The position numbers and the translations under genes were made by a program. Below are positions 47,833-56,173 of a DNA stretch of 64,000 nt, in pieces. A model generated the notes under the pieces. The model ran no database searches. It was not told the origin of the DNA and saw only the letters and a program-made list of their open reading frames with translations. Positions within the stretch are counted from its first letter, which is position 1, and the number at the start of each line of letters is the position of its first letter. Source of the DNA: Rhodococcus sp. 06-235-1A (GTDB lineage Bacteria > Actinomycetota > Actinomycetes > Mycobacteriales > Mycobacteriaceae); the NCBI RefSeq assembly GCF_002258785.1, contig NZ_NOYI01000021.1, forward strand, positions 372,001 to 436,000, written 5' to 3'.

Positions 47833-48462
47833 TCATGCCTGTGCGAGTCTTTCGGTCTTGCAGTAGTCGACAATGGACGATGCGGCCAGCTTGGCGGTCG
47901 CGATCAGTGCATGTCGTGGCACCTCGTTTCGAGATTGAACCGAGAGCCCGTGCCAGATCGCTTGGACGACTCCGGCGATGGCGCTGGCCGATGTGTCGAC
48001 CGAGAGCTCACCCTCTGCGATGGCTCGTTCGATTCGCGCGAGAAGCGTGCTTTCGTTCGCACGATGTAGTTCGGCGACGTACTCCGCGGCGTCCATCGTG
48101 TCAGCACTGTCGTTCGTCACCGCGCTGCTGACGAAACACCCGGGATGAGTCTCGGACGGGGCGGTGAACTCGACCACCGAGTCCGTCAAAATCGCATCGA
48201 TCACCGCAGCGATCGAGTCGAGATCGACTGCACGGGTGTAGATGTCGCGATACTCGGCGGTGTAGGTGCGAACGGTTTCCTCGAACAATCCTGCCTTGCT
48301 GCCGAAGGCTGCATACAGGCTCGACGTGGACAGCCCGGTTGCAGTGGTGAGTGCTCGTGTGGATGTACCGGAGAATCCGTGTCGCCAGAAGAGTCGCGCA
48401 GCAGCCAGAAGTACGAGATCGCGGTCGTATGCGGAGGGCCTGCCACGAGTCGGTGTTGCCAT
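47833..48462 (-). CDS. TetR-family transcriptional regulator
   Basis: A 209-residue TetR regulator of the type seen beside oxidoreductases and hydrolases. The HTH is at residues 13-57 (LVLLAAARLFWRHGFSGTST, then GLSTSSLYAAFGSKAGLFEE) with a TetR_C-like sensor domain (HPGCFVSSAV). It is divergent from the alpha/beta hydrolase gene 36 bp away and upstream of the lipase gene, so both are candidate targets. Confidence 0.87.
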   Translation of the reverse strand: MATPTRGRPSAYDRDLVLLAAARLFWRHGFSGTSTRALTTATGLSTSSLYAAFGSKAGLFEETVRTYTAEYRDIYTRAVDLDSIAAVIDAILTDSVVEFTAPSETHPGCFVSSAVTNDSADTMDAAEYVAELHRANESTLLARIERAIAEGELSVDTSASAIAGVVQAIWHGLSVQSRNEVPRHALIATAKLAASSIVDYCKTERLAQA

Positions 48463-48498
48463 GGTTGCATTTTAGAGCGATTGCTTCATAATTGCGAT

Positions 48499-49299
48499 AT
48501 GGAGCGAACGATTCAGAAATCGGTGTCCGTGTCCGGCGGTAGCTGGGTCAACGTCGACATCTATGGCAACCCGAACCTGCCAGGCCTTCTCATCCTCCCC
48601 GGGGTGATGAGCAATGCTCGATCCTGGGCCGCGGTGGCGCGATCGGTGAAGGCGTGGCCCTCGGTCACCGTCGTCAATCGACGCGGACGTCAGCCTTCGG
48701 GGCCACTGACCACCGATTACTCGATCGGCGTCGAGGTAGATGATCTTCTGCGGGTGTTGGGCACGGTTCCCGAGCCGGTCAGCATCTTCGGGTGGAGTTA
48801 CGGCGGACTGATCGCGTTACTCGCTGCCGACGAACATCCCGTCGAACACCTCATCGCGTACGAACCTGTCATGCCGCCCTTCGCTCGACACGCCTTGTCC
48901 GGCTTGCAAGAAGCAGCGGCACAGGGTGATCGGGGGAGGAGTGTCGAAATTGTCAACGTCGGCATCTCCGGCTTCTCCGCTGAACACGTCGACATCCTGC
49001 GGGCCGACACGAGGCAGTGGGAGGCGCTGTGCGAGCTCGCCGAGCCGCTGTACGACGAGTTGAGTGCGCTCGACGCATCGCATCCTCCCGATGTTCTGGC
49101 CGGAAAAGTCGAGCGAGTAGACCTGATCATCGGAGAACTCAACCGTTCGATCGAACCGTACGGCACATCGTTCGATCGGATCAGTCGTCGAATCCCGAAC
49201 GCGCGCGTTCATCAGCTCGATGGCAACGGTCATCTCGCTCACATCGAATCACCCCGCCAGCTCGGACGGGTCATCGACGCAACCGCGGCGTCGGTATGA
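48499..49299 (+). CDS. alpha/beta hydrolase
   Basis: A 266-residue alpha/beta-hydrolase-fold enzyme. The nucleophile elbow is GWSYGG near residue 97, the acid lies in the late part (ERVDLIIGELN) and the His in LDGNGHLAHIE. ATG 48499 begins right after the TetR promoter; upstream in-frame sequence lies within the divergent TetR gene and is rejected. Its substrate is unknown. The likely regulator is the divergent TetR protein. Confidence 0.85.
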   Translation: MERTIQKSVSVSGGSWVNVDIYGNPNLPGLLILPGVMSNARSWAAVARSVKAWPSVTVVNRRGRQPSGPLTTDYSIGVEVDDLLRVLGTVPEPVSIFGWSYGGLIALLAADEHPVEHLIAYEPVMPPFARHALSGLQEAAAQGDRGRSVEIVNVGISGFSAEHVDILRADTRQWEALCELAEPLYDELSALDASHPPDVLAGKVERVDLIIGELNRSIEPYGTSFDRISRRIPNARVHQLDGNGHLAHIESPRQLGRVIDATAASV

Positions 49300-49318
49300 T
49301 CCGCCGATCGTTAGTGAT

Positions 49319-50326
49319 CTATCTGTGCGAGCCGGAAGGGATTGCGCTGCTGCTGGTTCGGTCGGCCGAACTGCCCTTGCGAGAAGAGACGATCACTACG
49401 CCGCCGATCAGCAGAACTGCACCCACGCAGTGCCCCACCAATGCGGTGCTCGGCCCGAACCGCACTGTGCTGATGGCGATCGACGTCGCGACCTGACCGG
49501 TCACGATGCACATGACTGCCACGAACACTCCGAGTCGGCGCACCACCAGAATCGACGACAGCACGAATACGACGCCGAACACACCCCCGGTGTAGAGCAA
49601 GGGATCCGCGGGCCACGAGTGTGAGAAGTCGGATACCGTCAAACGCAGGAGCGCGATCGATCCGAGCATCCCCGCCCCGACGAGGAAGCTCAACATCGCC
49701 GACGGAGACGGATGGCTTATTGCCTCGTCGACGCGGCCGTTGAGCGCCAGCTGCAGGGCCGCGCCCATTCCTGCGACAAACGGAAGAAGTATGAGGGTCG
49801 TGGCCGACCCGATATCGGCCGCAGCCGGAACGATCGTCGCCGACACCGCCATGAGCAGACCGAGCACGCGTCGCCGATCGACAGCGCGACGAGGTCCGGG
49901 CCCGAGACCGATGCAGTCGAACACGACACCTCCGAGTGTCTGGCCGGACACTGCTGCGAGGGTGAAGACGGCGACGCCGAGGTGTCCAGTGGTGATCGCT
50001 TGGGTCAAGACCATGAATCCGCCTGCGATACCGCCGAACAGCCACGCCGGGTGAACGGACCCGGCTCGGAGCATCGTCAGGAGGTCCCGCGCTGCCCGCT
50101 CGAGTCCTGGCACGAAGGGTATCGCCACAACGACGATGATCAGGCTTACGACATTCGAGGCCACGGCCGCGTCGAGTGGGTCGGACTGTGTGCCCAGCAT
50201 TCCGTTGATTTCGGTCTCACATGCCAGCGCGCCGCCTGTGGCCGTTGCGGCGAGCGCGTAGAGACCCACTGCCGAACGAGAGCCGGATCGTGCTGTGCGA
50301 CGCGACCCGGCCCTCGGCCGAGTCAT
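49319..50326 (-). CDS. DMT-type transporter, YdcZ/DUF606 family
   Basis: A 335-residue membrane protein with two internally similar halves of about five helices (GVAVFTLAAVSGQTLGGVVFD and TGQVATSIAISTVRFGPS are equivalent positions). This matches the DUF606 branch of drug/metabolite transporters. ATG 50326 overlaps the threonine-aldolase stop as ATGA. It is the last gene of the diaminopropionate operon; export of the product or a by-product is a reasonable inference. Confidence 0.83.
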   Translation of the reverse strand: MTRPRAGSRRTARSGSRSAVGLYALAATATGGALACETEINGMLGTQSDPLDAAVASNVVSLIIVVVAIPFVPGLERAARDLLTMLRAGSVHPAWLFGGIAGGFMVLTQAITTGHLGVAVFTLAAVSGQTLGGVVFDCIGLGPGPRRAVDRRRVLGLLMAVSATIVPAAADIGSATTLILLPFVAGMGAALQLALNGRVDEAISHPSPSAMLSFLVGAGMLGSIALLRLTVSDFSHSWPADPLLYTGGVFGVVFVLSSILVVRRLGVFVAVMCIVTGQVATSIAISTVRFGPSTALVGHCVGAVLLIGGVVIVSSRKGSSADRTSSSAIPSGSHR

Positions 50327-51366
50327 GACGCTCTCTGTTCTGCCGATGGCGTCAATTCCGTGACGCGATCGAGGGCGCAGCGCACATCGTCGAGCGAAAC
50401 ACCGGAATAGGTCACCCATCGCACCGCCGATCGTGCAGCGAGCACCCGAATGCCCACTGCGGACAACGATTCGGCGGTTTCGACAGGATTGTCGACGGGG
50501 GTCATCACGATGTTCGTTGTCACCGGCGACACAGTCCAGCCTCGGTCGAGCAAACCTTCCGCGAGTACCGAGGCGTGGTGGTGATCGAGCGCGAGTCGGT
50601 CGATTCGTTCGAGCGCGACCAGACCGGCAGCACCGAGGATTCCTGCTTGTCGTATGCCCCCACCGAGCATCTTGCGCACCCGTCGCGCCTCGGTGACGAA
50701 CGCTTCGGAACCGCATACGACAGATCCGACCGGCGCACCGAGTCCCTTGCTCAGACAGACCTGCACGGTGTCGAATTCGGAAGCCAGCTCACCCGGGTGG
50801 ATGCCGAGATGTACTGCGGCATTCCATATTCGGGCGCCGTCGAGATGGGTAGTCAGGCCTGCCGACCTGGCCGCGGATACCACCGCAGACGAGTCGTCGG
50901 CCGTCACCACGGCACCGCCTGCCGCAGCGTGCGTGTTCTCGAGACACAGCAACCGCGGCCTGAGCGCGAAGTACGGTCCCGTAGCGGCGGCGGCGGCGGT
51001 GACCGTCGCCGCCGAAGGCATACCCGGCCCGTGGTCGCATTCGAGAGGTTTCGGGAAGCCGCCCGCAAGCCAGCTCACCGTGCCCACCTCGTTGTCGAAG
51101 ATGTGCGCTTCGGCGGGGGCGAGGACGCTGTCGCCGGGGCGTAGGTGCACGATCAGAGCTACGAGGTTACCCATCGATCCTGATGGAACCCAGAGGCCGG
51201 CTTCGTGTCCGAGTACATCGGCGACCGTTGCCTCGAGCGACTGCAGTGTGGGATCGCCGTCGAGTACATCGTCACCGACCTGCGCCGACGCCATCGCGTG
51301 ACGCATGGCGTCGTCCGGGGCGGTGAGAGTGTCGGAGCGGAAGTCGATGGGAGCCAGGGCGGTCAC
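50323..51366 (-). CDS. threonine-aldolase-like PLP enzyme (LtaE)
   Basis: A 347-residue beta-eliminating-lyase-fold enzyme. The PLP lysine lies in CLSKGLGAPVGS, the cofactor Asp/His region in THLDGARIWNAA, and the N-terminus IDFRSDTLTAPDDAM is the L-threonine-aldolase start. GTG 51366 overlaps the MFS stop and follows GGAGA. Within the operon it could form or cleave a beta-hydroxy amino acid, possibly linked to a hydroxylated residue made by the AspH-like enzyme. That role is inference. Confidence 0.83.
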   Translation of the reverse strand: MTALAPIDFRSDTLTAPDDAMRHAMASAQVGDDVLDGDPTLQSLEATVADVLGHEAGLWVPSGSMGNLVALIVHLRPGDSVLAPAEAHIFDNEVGTVSWLAGGFPKPLECDHGPGMPSAATVTAAAAATGPYFALRPRLLCLENTHAAAGGAVVTADDSSAVVSAARSAGLTTHLDGARIWNAAVHLGIHPGELASEFDTVQVCLSKGLGAPVGSVVCGSEAFVTEARRVRKMLGGGIRQAGILGAAGLVALERIDRLALDHHHASVLAEGLLDRGWTVSPVTTNIVMTPVDNPVETAESLSAVGIRVLAARSAVRWVTYSGVSLDDVRCALDRVTELTPSAEQRAS

Positions 51367-52568
51367 GCAGTCTCCTTCTCCGCGCTTCGGCGAGAGCAGA
51401 GCAATATCAGCGCGGCAACGGCACCGAATCCGACTCCGATCCACATGACCGAGGAGGGACCTGATGAGTCGATGGCCAGACCACCGAGGAGCGCGCCGAG
51501 CGAAATCGCCACGTTGAAGGACATGATGAACAGCGATGTCGCACCCTCCGGAGCGTCAGGTGCGGCTCCGAACACGAATGTCTGCAAGGCGACAGGCAGT
51601 GCGGCGTAGGCGATTCCCCACGTCAGTAGGAACAGGATCACTCCAGGAATCCATGTCCCGACGAGCACCAGCAGTGTGATCGACGAACTCAGTCCGACGA
51701 TGAATGCGATCAGCGCGGTGCGAAGGTTCCGCGCTATCACAGCGCTGGCGAGGAAGTTCCCGGCGACACCGGCGACTCCGTAGGCCAGGAGTAGCAGACT
51801 GATCCACCGACGATCGATGCCCGATACCTGCTCGAGAAACGGGGACACATACGTGTAGGCAGCGAAGTGGCCGATGACGACCACTGCAGTGACCGTGACC
51901 GCGATCCGTAGCGTGGGGCGACGAAGCAGTGCGGGAAGGTCGGACAGTCGAAGCACGCTGGTCGGCGCGAGCGATGGCACCAGGACTATGCACGCGATCA
52001 GAGTCAGAGCGCCCAGAGCGGCGATCACCCAGAACGCCACTCGCCACGACGCGGCGTCGCCGATGAGTGTTCCCAGCGGTACCCCGATGACCGACGCGAT
52101 CGAGATTCCCGAGAACACCACCGCGATCGCGCGAACCGACACCGCGCTGGGGACCAGCCTGACCGCGATGCTGGCGGAGATCGACCACATGACACCGTGA
52201 GCGAACCCGGTGAACAGACGAGACGCTACGAGCACCGTGAAATTCGTCGACACTGCCGTCGCGACGTTGCCGACGACGAAGATCACCAGCACTGCTATCA
52301 GGAGCGTGCGGCGATCCAATCGCCGTGTCGCGGTGGTCAGGATCGGCGCGAAGAGTCCAGCGACGACGCCGTACAGGGTGACTGTCAAACCGGTGACGCC
52401 CTCGGAGATACCGAGATCGGTCGACATCGTCGTCAGCAATCCGATCGGGACCATTTCGGTCGTGGTGAAGACGAACACACCGAGGCCTACTGCTGCTACT
52501 GCCAACCACGCTCGTAGCGTGGCCTTTTCGGTCGATTCGGGTTCGATGACCTGCTCGTCCGCAGTCAC
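51363..52568 (-). CDS. MFS exporter, DHA1 type (12 helices)
   Basis: A 401-residue major facilitator with the AraJ/sugar-efflux-like N-terminus (VFTTTEMVPIGLLTTMSTDLG), motif A-like DRRTLLIAVLV and motif C-like region (IASVIGVPLGTLIGD). GTG 52568 overlaps the stop of the DUF1116 gene as GTGA. Embedded in a biosynthetic operon, it is the likely product exporter or self-resistance pump. Confidence 0.85.
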   Translation of the reverse strand: MTADEQVIEPESTEKATLRAWLAVAAVGLGVFVFTTTEMVPIGLLTTMSTDLGISEGVTGLTVTLYGVVAGLFAPILTTATRRLDRRTLLIAVLVIFVVGNVATAVSTNFTVLVASRLFTGFAHGVMWSISASIAVRLVPSAVSVRAIAVVFSGISIASVIGVPLGTLIGDAASWRVAFWVIAALGALTLIACIVLVPSLAPTSVLRLSDLPALLRRPTLRIAVTVTAVVVIGHFAAYTYVSPFLEQVSGIDRRWISLLLLAYGVAGVAGNFLASAVIARNLRTALIAFIVGLSSSITLLVLVGTWIPGVILFLLTWGIAYAALPVALQTFVFGAAPDAPEGATSLFIMSFNVAISLGALLGGLAIDSSGPSSVMWIGVGFGAVAALILLCSRRSAEKETA

Positions 52569-53872
52569 ACTGTCTCCTTGTGTAGGTAGTTGGAGGTGTT
52601 CAGAGCGCCGAGAGCGCGCGAGGCCTCGACGAACGGTTCCAGGGGCGGTTCGAATAACACGGCACCGGCGTGGCCGCCGCGCTCGAGGGTCGCGCCGAGA
52701 TGCACGGCAGGCACCACACCGGTCGCGGCGACCGCGGCGGCGTCTATTCCCACCGGGACTCCGCGAAAGTCCAGTGCTGGAATCAAGTAGTTCGGGTGCT
52801 CGGTAACGGTGATGTCGTACATCGCCAGCGTCAGATCGTGCATCGCTCGCGCGGAACCTGCCGATGAGTTCTGCAGTGCGGGCGCTGTCGCGGCGGCCAT
52901 GCCGCCGAGTCCGATGACCTCGGTGATGAGACTTTCGCCGCCGACGTATCCCAGATCGTGGTGGTCGACGCCGTCTGCGAGTCGACCGCGCAGCGTCGAC
53001 GGATCCGGCAGCGCGCCTCGGAACCACTCGTCGCCGAGACCGGATACGCGCAGGGCGAACTCGCATTCGCTGAGCACCATTGCTGTGACCACGCTGCTTC
53101 CGGGGACATTCGATGCGGCATCTGCTGCTGCTTTGGCCGCGGCCATGGCCAGATGCAGGAAGAGATACTCCGCTTCGCGTAGGTAGCGGGCCAGCGCGGT
53201 GCGCTCATGGTCGGTCAGATCACCGACACTGTCGAGAAGCGCTTCGAGGACGATGTTGCGTAACAACGATCCCGCTGCGGTGTGTCGACTGTGCAGGTCG
53301 TCGCCGAGCGCGAGGGCGCGGCGGATGACCGGACGCAGCTCGATTCCCCCGATACTGCGGACGACGGTGCCGAAAGCAGGTGCAACGACATCGCGGATCT
53401 CTGCGAGCCTGTCGCGAACCCCGTCGGACCATGCTCCGAATGTCAACGACTCTGTGGAGGGACCTTCGTTGATCCGGCAGTACCCCACAGTTCCATTGGC
53501 GACATCGCGTACGACGACGGTGGGCATCGACCACGTGCAGACCCCCGTCAGCGAACCCACCGTCGAGTGATCGTGCCCCGCGTGCACGGAGATTTCTCCC
53601 GCGCTGAGCTTGCGGTCGGCGTCGGCCTCGTCCACCGCCAGACCCTCGAAGACCGCTGCGCCGACAATCGCTCGCCGCTGCCCACCGTGATATGCCCCCC
53701 AGGGCAGGGGCGCACCCGAGGTCAGAATGACCTCGGGCCGCATTCCCGGAATGACCTCGCCGGCAGGGCGAATATCTACCAGGACCGGGTCCGATGTCAC
53801 CAGACGCCCTGCCGCAGTGGCATTTGCGGTCGCGCGCAGGGCCGGTCCGTCGAGCACTGTGGTCTCAGGCAT
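52565..53872 (-). CDS. DUF1116 protein
   Basis: A 435-residue DUF1116 protein (YlbE/AllG-like; AllG is a subunit of oxamate carbamoyltransferase). The segments PGMRPEVILTSGAPLPWG, RAIVGAAVFEGLA and GLGGMAAATAP fit the family. The FdrA/AllF- and AllH-type partners normally encoded beside it are absent, which suggests a different, stand-alone use: perhaps acyl or carbamoyl transfer in this pathway. The ATG overlaps the ATP-grasp stop by 8 bp. Confidence 0.75.
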   Translation of the reverse strand: MPETTVLDGPALRATANATAAGRLVTSDPVLVDIRPAGEVIPGMRPEVILTSGAPLPWGAYHGGQRRAIVGAAVFEGLAVDEADADRKLSAGEISVHAGHDHSTVGSLTGVCTWSMPTVVVRDVANGTVGYCRINEGPSTESLTFGAWSDGVRDRLAEIRDVVAPAFGTVVRSIGGIELRPVIRRALALGDDLHSRHTAAGSLLRNIVLEALLDSVGDLTDHERTALARYLREAEYLFLHLAMAAAKAAADAASNVPGSSVVTAMVLSECEFALRVSGLGDEWFRGALPDPSTLRGRLADGVDHHDLGYVGGESLITEVIGLGGMAAATAPALQNSSAGSARAMHDLTLAMYDITVTEHPNYLIPALDFRGVPVGIDAAAVAATGVVPAVHLGATLERGGHAGAVLFEPPLEPFVEASRALGALNTSNYLHKETV

Positions 53873-55157
53873 GAAGGATCGCCTCCCGCGTCACCACGGA
53901 CACCGACGCGGACATCGTCACCCGGTCGAGTTCACCGGGCGAAAGAGCATCGTCGAGCGGGTAGTCGATTACCAACGAGGCACTGCGATCGCCTGAACTG
54001 CGGATTTCGCCGAGCACCTCACCAGGCACCCTGGTGGCGACTACCGCGCAGACTCGCGTCGGTGCCGATGCTTGTACTGGACGCAGGACGGGCCACTGTC
54101 TGGTGGACGAGACCCAGTGCACAGGGATCTCACCACCGTCGATGGTGTCCAGTTGCCCATCCGAATGGTCGAGATAGATCTGTTCGGCGCGGCGATGCAC
54201 TGTCCGTTCGGCTGGTTTCGTGCCGAGCGCGAGATCGACCAGTGACGGCTCGATCGGATCGCCGGTTGCCAAGTGCCACAACGCTGTGATGGCATCTCCC
54301 GGGGCGCGGGCGGCAACCTCCATCAGGATCGGGCGGCCGGCGCCGCTGAGACGGAATTCCGCATGTGCCATGCCACTTCCGAACTGGAGCCGTTCGAGGA
54401 CGGTCCTGTTCGCAGTCAAGAGAATGTCCTGCTCCTGCGCAGTCAGACCGAGAGCAGGACTGACATGACCCATCTCGGTGAAGAACCGACTGCTGTCCTC
54501 GTTGGTGTTCTTCGAGGTGATGCCGGCCCACACGAGATCTCCGTTGTAAACGAGGGACTCCACCGAATACTCCTGCCCCTCCACCAACTCTTCGAGCAAG
54601 ACAGTTTCGTGAGGTGGGTAGTCGCCGAGCAGGTCCGCGATCCGATCGGTCGGAGTGATCCTCTGCACTCCCGAGCTCGACATTCTGCCCGTCGGTTTCA
54701 GCAATGCAGGACCCGTGATCGTCGACTGTGCGGTGGCGATGGTCCAGTGGGGTGCCAACTCCGGAAGTGCCATGCGTTGGAGCAGCTTGTCCCGTGCGAT
54801 TTTGGAGGCCAACGCTCCCGGCCCCGGCAAGCCGAGTGTGTGCGCGAGGACACCGGCGGATTCGACGAACACCTCTCCCACGTTCAGCAGCCCGATGATG
54901 TCGAAGGACTCGGCAATGTCGGCGACAGCAGCTGCGAGAGAGCCGATTCCGGTGTCGGAAAGGTGAACGATGTGGGTCACCGACGCGAGTGGATGGGTGG
55001 GGCTTTCGCGTATCTCGGCGAGCTCGTGGGAATCGGTCTCCGGGCCGACGATGACGACCGGTTGCGCGCCGCGCCGACGGATCTCGTCGAAGATCGACAA
55101 GTGGCGTGCGATCACGACCAGATCGGTCACCACCACCACAGAGGGTGACTCGGTCAC
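53865..55157 (-). CDS. ATP-grasp amino-acid ligase
   Basis: A 430-residue ATP-grasp enzyme. It has the ATP-binding LLKPTGRMSSSGVQRI loop, the LLEELVEGQEYSVESLVYNG strand pair, and the metal-binding AHAEFRL/ILMEVAARAPGD motifs. This is the L-amino-acid ligase type used by DdaF-like enzymes to join diaminopropionate peptides. GTG 55157 overlaps the AspH-fold gene as GTGA. It most likely forms a peptide bond in the final product; substrates are unknown. Confidence 0.85.
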   Translation of the reverse strand: MTESPSVVVVTDLVVIARHLSIFDEIRRRGAQPVVIVGPETDSHELAEIRESPTHPLASVTHIVHLSDTGIGSLAAAVADIAESFDIIGLLNVGEVFVESAGVLAHTLGLPGPGALASKIARDKLLQRMALPELAPHWTIATAQSTITGPALLKPTGRMSSSGVQRITPTDRIADLLGDYPPHETVLLEELVEGQEYSVESLVYNGDLVWAGITSKNTNEDSSRFFTEMGHVSPALGLTAQEQDILLTANRTVLERLQFGSGMAHAEFRLSGAGRPILMEVAARAPGDAITALWHLATGDPIEPSLVDLALGTKPAERTVHRRAEQIYLDHSDGQLDTIDGGEIPVHWVSSTRQWPVLRPVQASAPTRVCAVVATRVPGEVLGEIRSSGDRSASLVIDYPLDDALSPGELDRVTMSASVSVVTREAILHA

Positions 55158-56152
55158 GATGACACCCCGATGCGCTCGGTCGATGGGACGAACGATTGCC
55201 TGGATTCGCGGCCGATACGGGTACGCAGCAGAACTCCCGGTGTGGGTCCATCGGGAAAGACCTGCAGCGTCCGCTCCTCGCTCCACCCTGCGAACCGGTA
55301 TTCGTGGGCACCGAGATGTACCAGACGACGGTGCCGGCCGTCGGGCAGTACGAGGTCGGGTCCGTCGGTGCCGGCGACGAGTGACACCGACACCCTCGAC
55401 TCGGGGTCCGCGTGGTCGAAGTCGACGTCTTCCTCCCACAGGTGGAAGTTGGCAGGCACCTCGAACGTCGACTCCGCCTGCACGATCTCCGATCGATGTT
55501 GCGGCTGGGTCTGTCGGTTGACCAGAACATCGCCCTCCTCGAAGTACGCGCGCCACGCATCGGGGAATACATCCGCAAGGCCGGGGACGACGAGTGCATC
55601 GATGACCAGGTGAGTGCGGGTGGTCGATCCGTGGTTCTGTACGCGGTGGACCCTGCTGAAATCTCCGAACCAGAATTCACCGGGTTGCCAGGTGAAGTGG
55701 TGTCCGTCCAGCACCAGGATCGCCTCGGGTGATGTTTCGATGGGGATGTGCAGCCGTACGACACCCCACCTCGGGCTGTACTTGGGGTCGGTGTGATCGA
55801 TTCCTACGGTGTCGGGTCCGAGTGCCATCAGCCGTACGGCGTGCAGCGGCGCTGGAATGGACGCGAGAATCTCTCGGACGTAGGGCAATTGCGCGAGCCA
55901 TGGTGTGTCGGCGAAGTCGACGTCACTGGGCCCGCCCGGATCGGTTCGAGTGGGATCTCCGCCGGGGCTTCGGAGTGCAAGGCACCGCCAGTCGACGTCG
56001 GTCTCGGCACCGATTCCCCCGTCGTCGTACACCCGCTGGCGACCCCAGGAGTGCGAGCGCACCGAGGTGAGCTCGTCGACTATGCGTGCAGGATCGAAAG
56101 TTCCGGCCAGGCGAGCGGACTCAGCGGGCATGGAAAGTGATGCAGTGCTCAT
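55154..56152 (-). CDS. AspH-fold Fe(II)/2-oxoglutarate-type oxygenase
   Basis: A 332-residue protein of the aspartyl/asparaginyl beta-hydroxylase fold. The metal site fits HTD (GIDHTDPKYSPRWG) with a later His (FSRVHRVQNHG), and the 2-oxoglutarate-binding Arg appears in WGVVRLHIPIE or TTRTHLVID. ATG 56152 follows GGAGGA. The last 110 residues form a second, unrecognised domain with SVSLVAGTDGPDLVL. It may hydroxylate an amino-acid unit of the product. Confidence 0.78.
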   Translation of the reverse strand: MSTASLSMPAESARLAGTFDPARIVDELTSVRSHSWGRQRVYDDGGIGAETDVDWRCLALRSPGGDPTRTDPGGPSDVDFADTPWLAQLPYVREILASIPAPLHAVRLMALGPDTVGIDHTDPKYSPRWGVVRLHIPIETSPEAILVLDGHHFTWQPGEFWFGDFSRVHRVQNHGSTTRTHLVIDALVVPGLADVFPDAWRAYFEEGDVLVNRQTQPQHRSEIVQAESTFEVPANFHLWEEDVDFDHADPESRVSVSLVAGTDGPDLVLPDGRHRRLVHLGAHEYRFAGWSEERTLQVFPDGPTPGVLLRTRIGRESRQSFVPSTERIGVSS

Positions 56153-56173
56153 GATGGTTCCTCCGTTGTGTCG

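Noticed and set aside
51363..53066. Very long N-terminal extension of the MFS gene (also of the ATP-grasp, UvrA-region and hydrolase genes)
   Set aside because: The extensions run through upstream genes; the coupled GTG/ATG starts with overlaps and correct N-termini are preferred.
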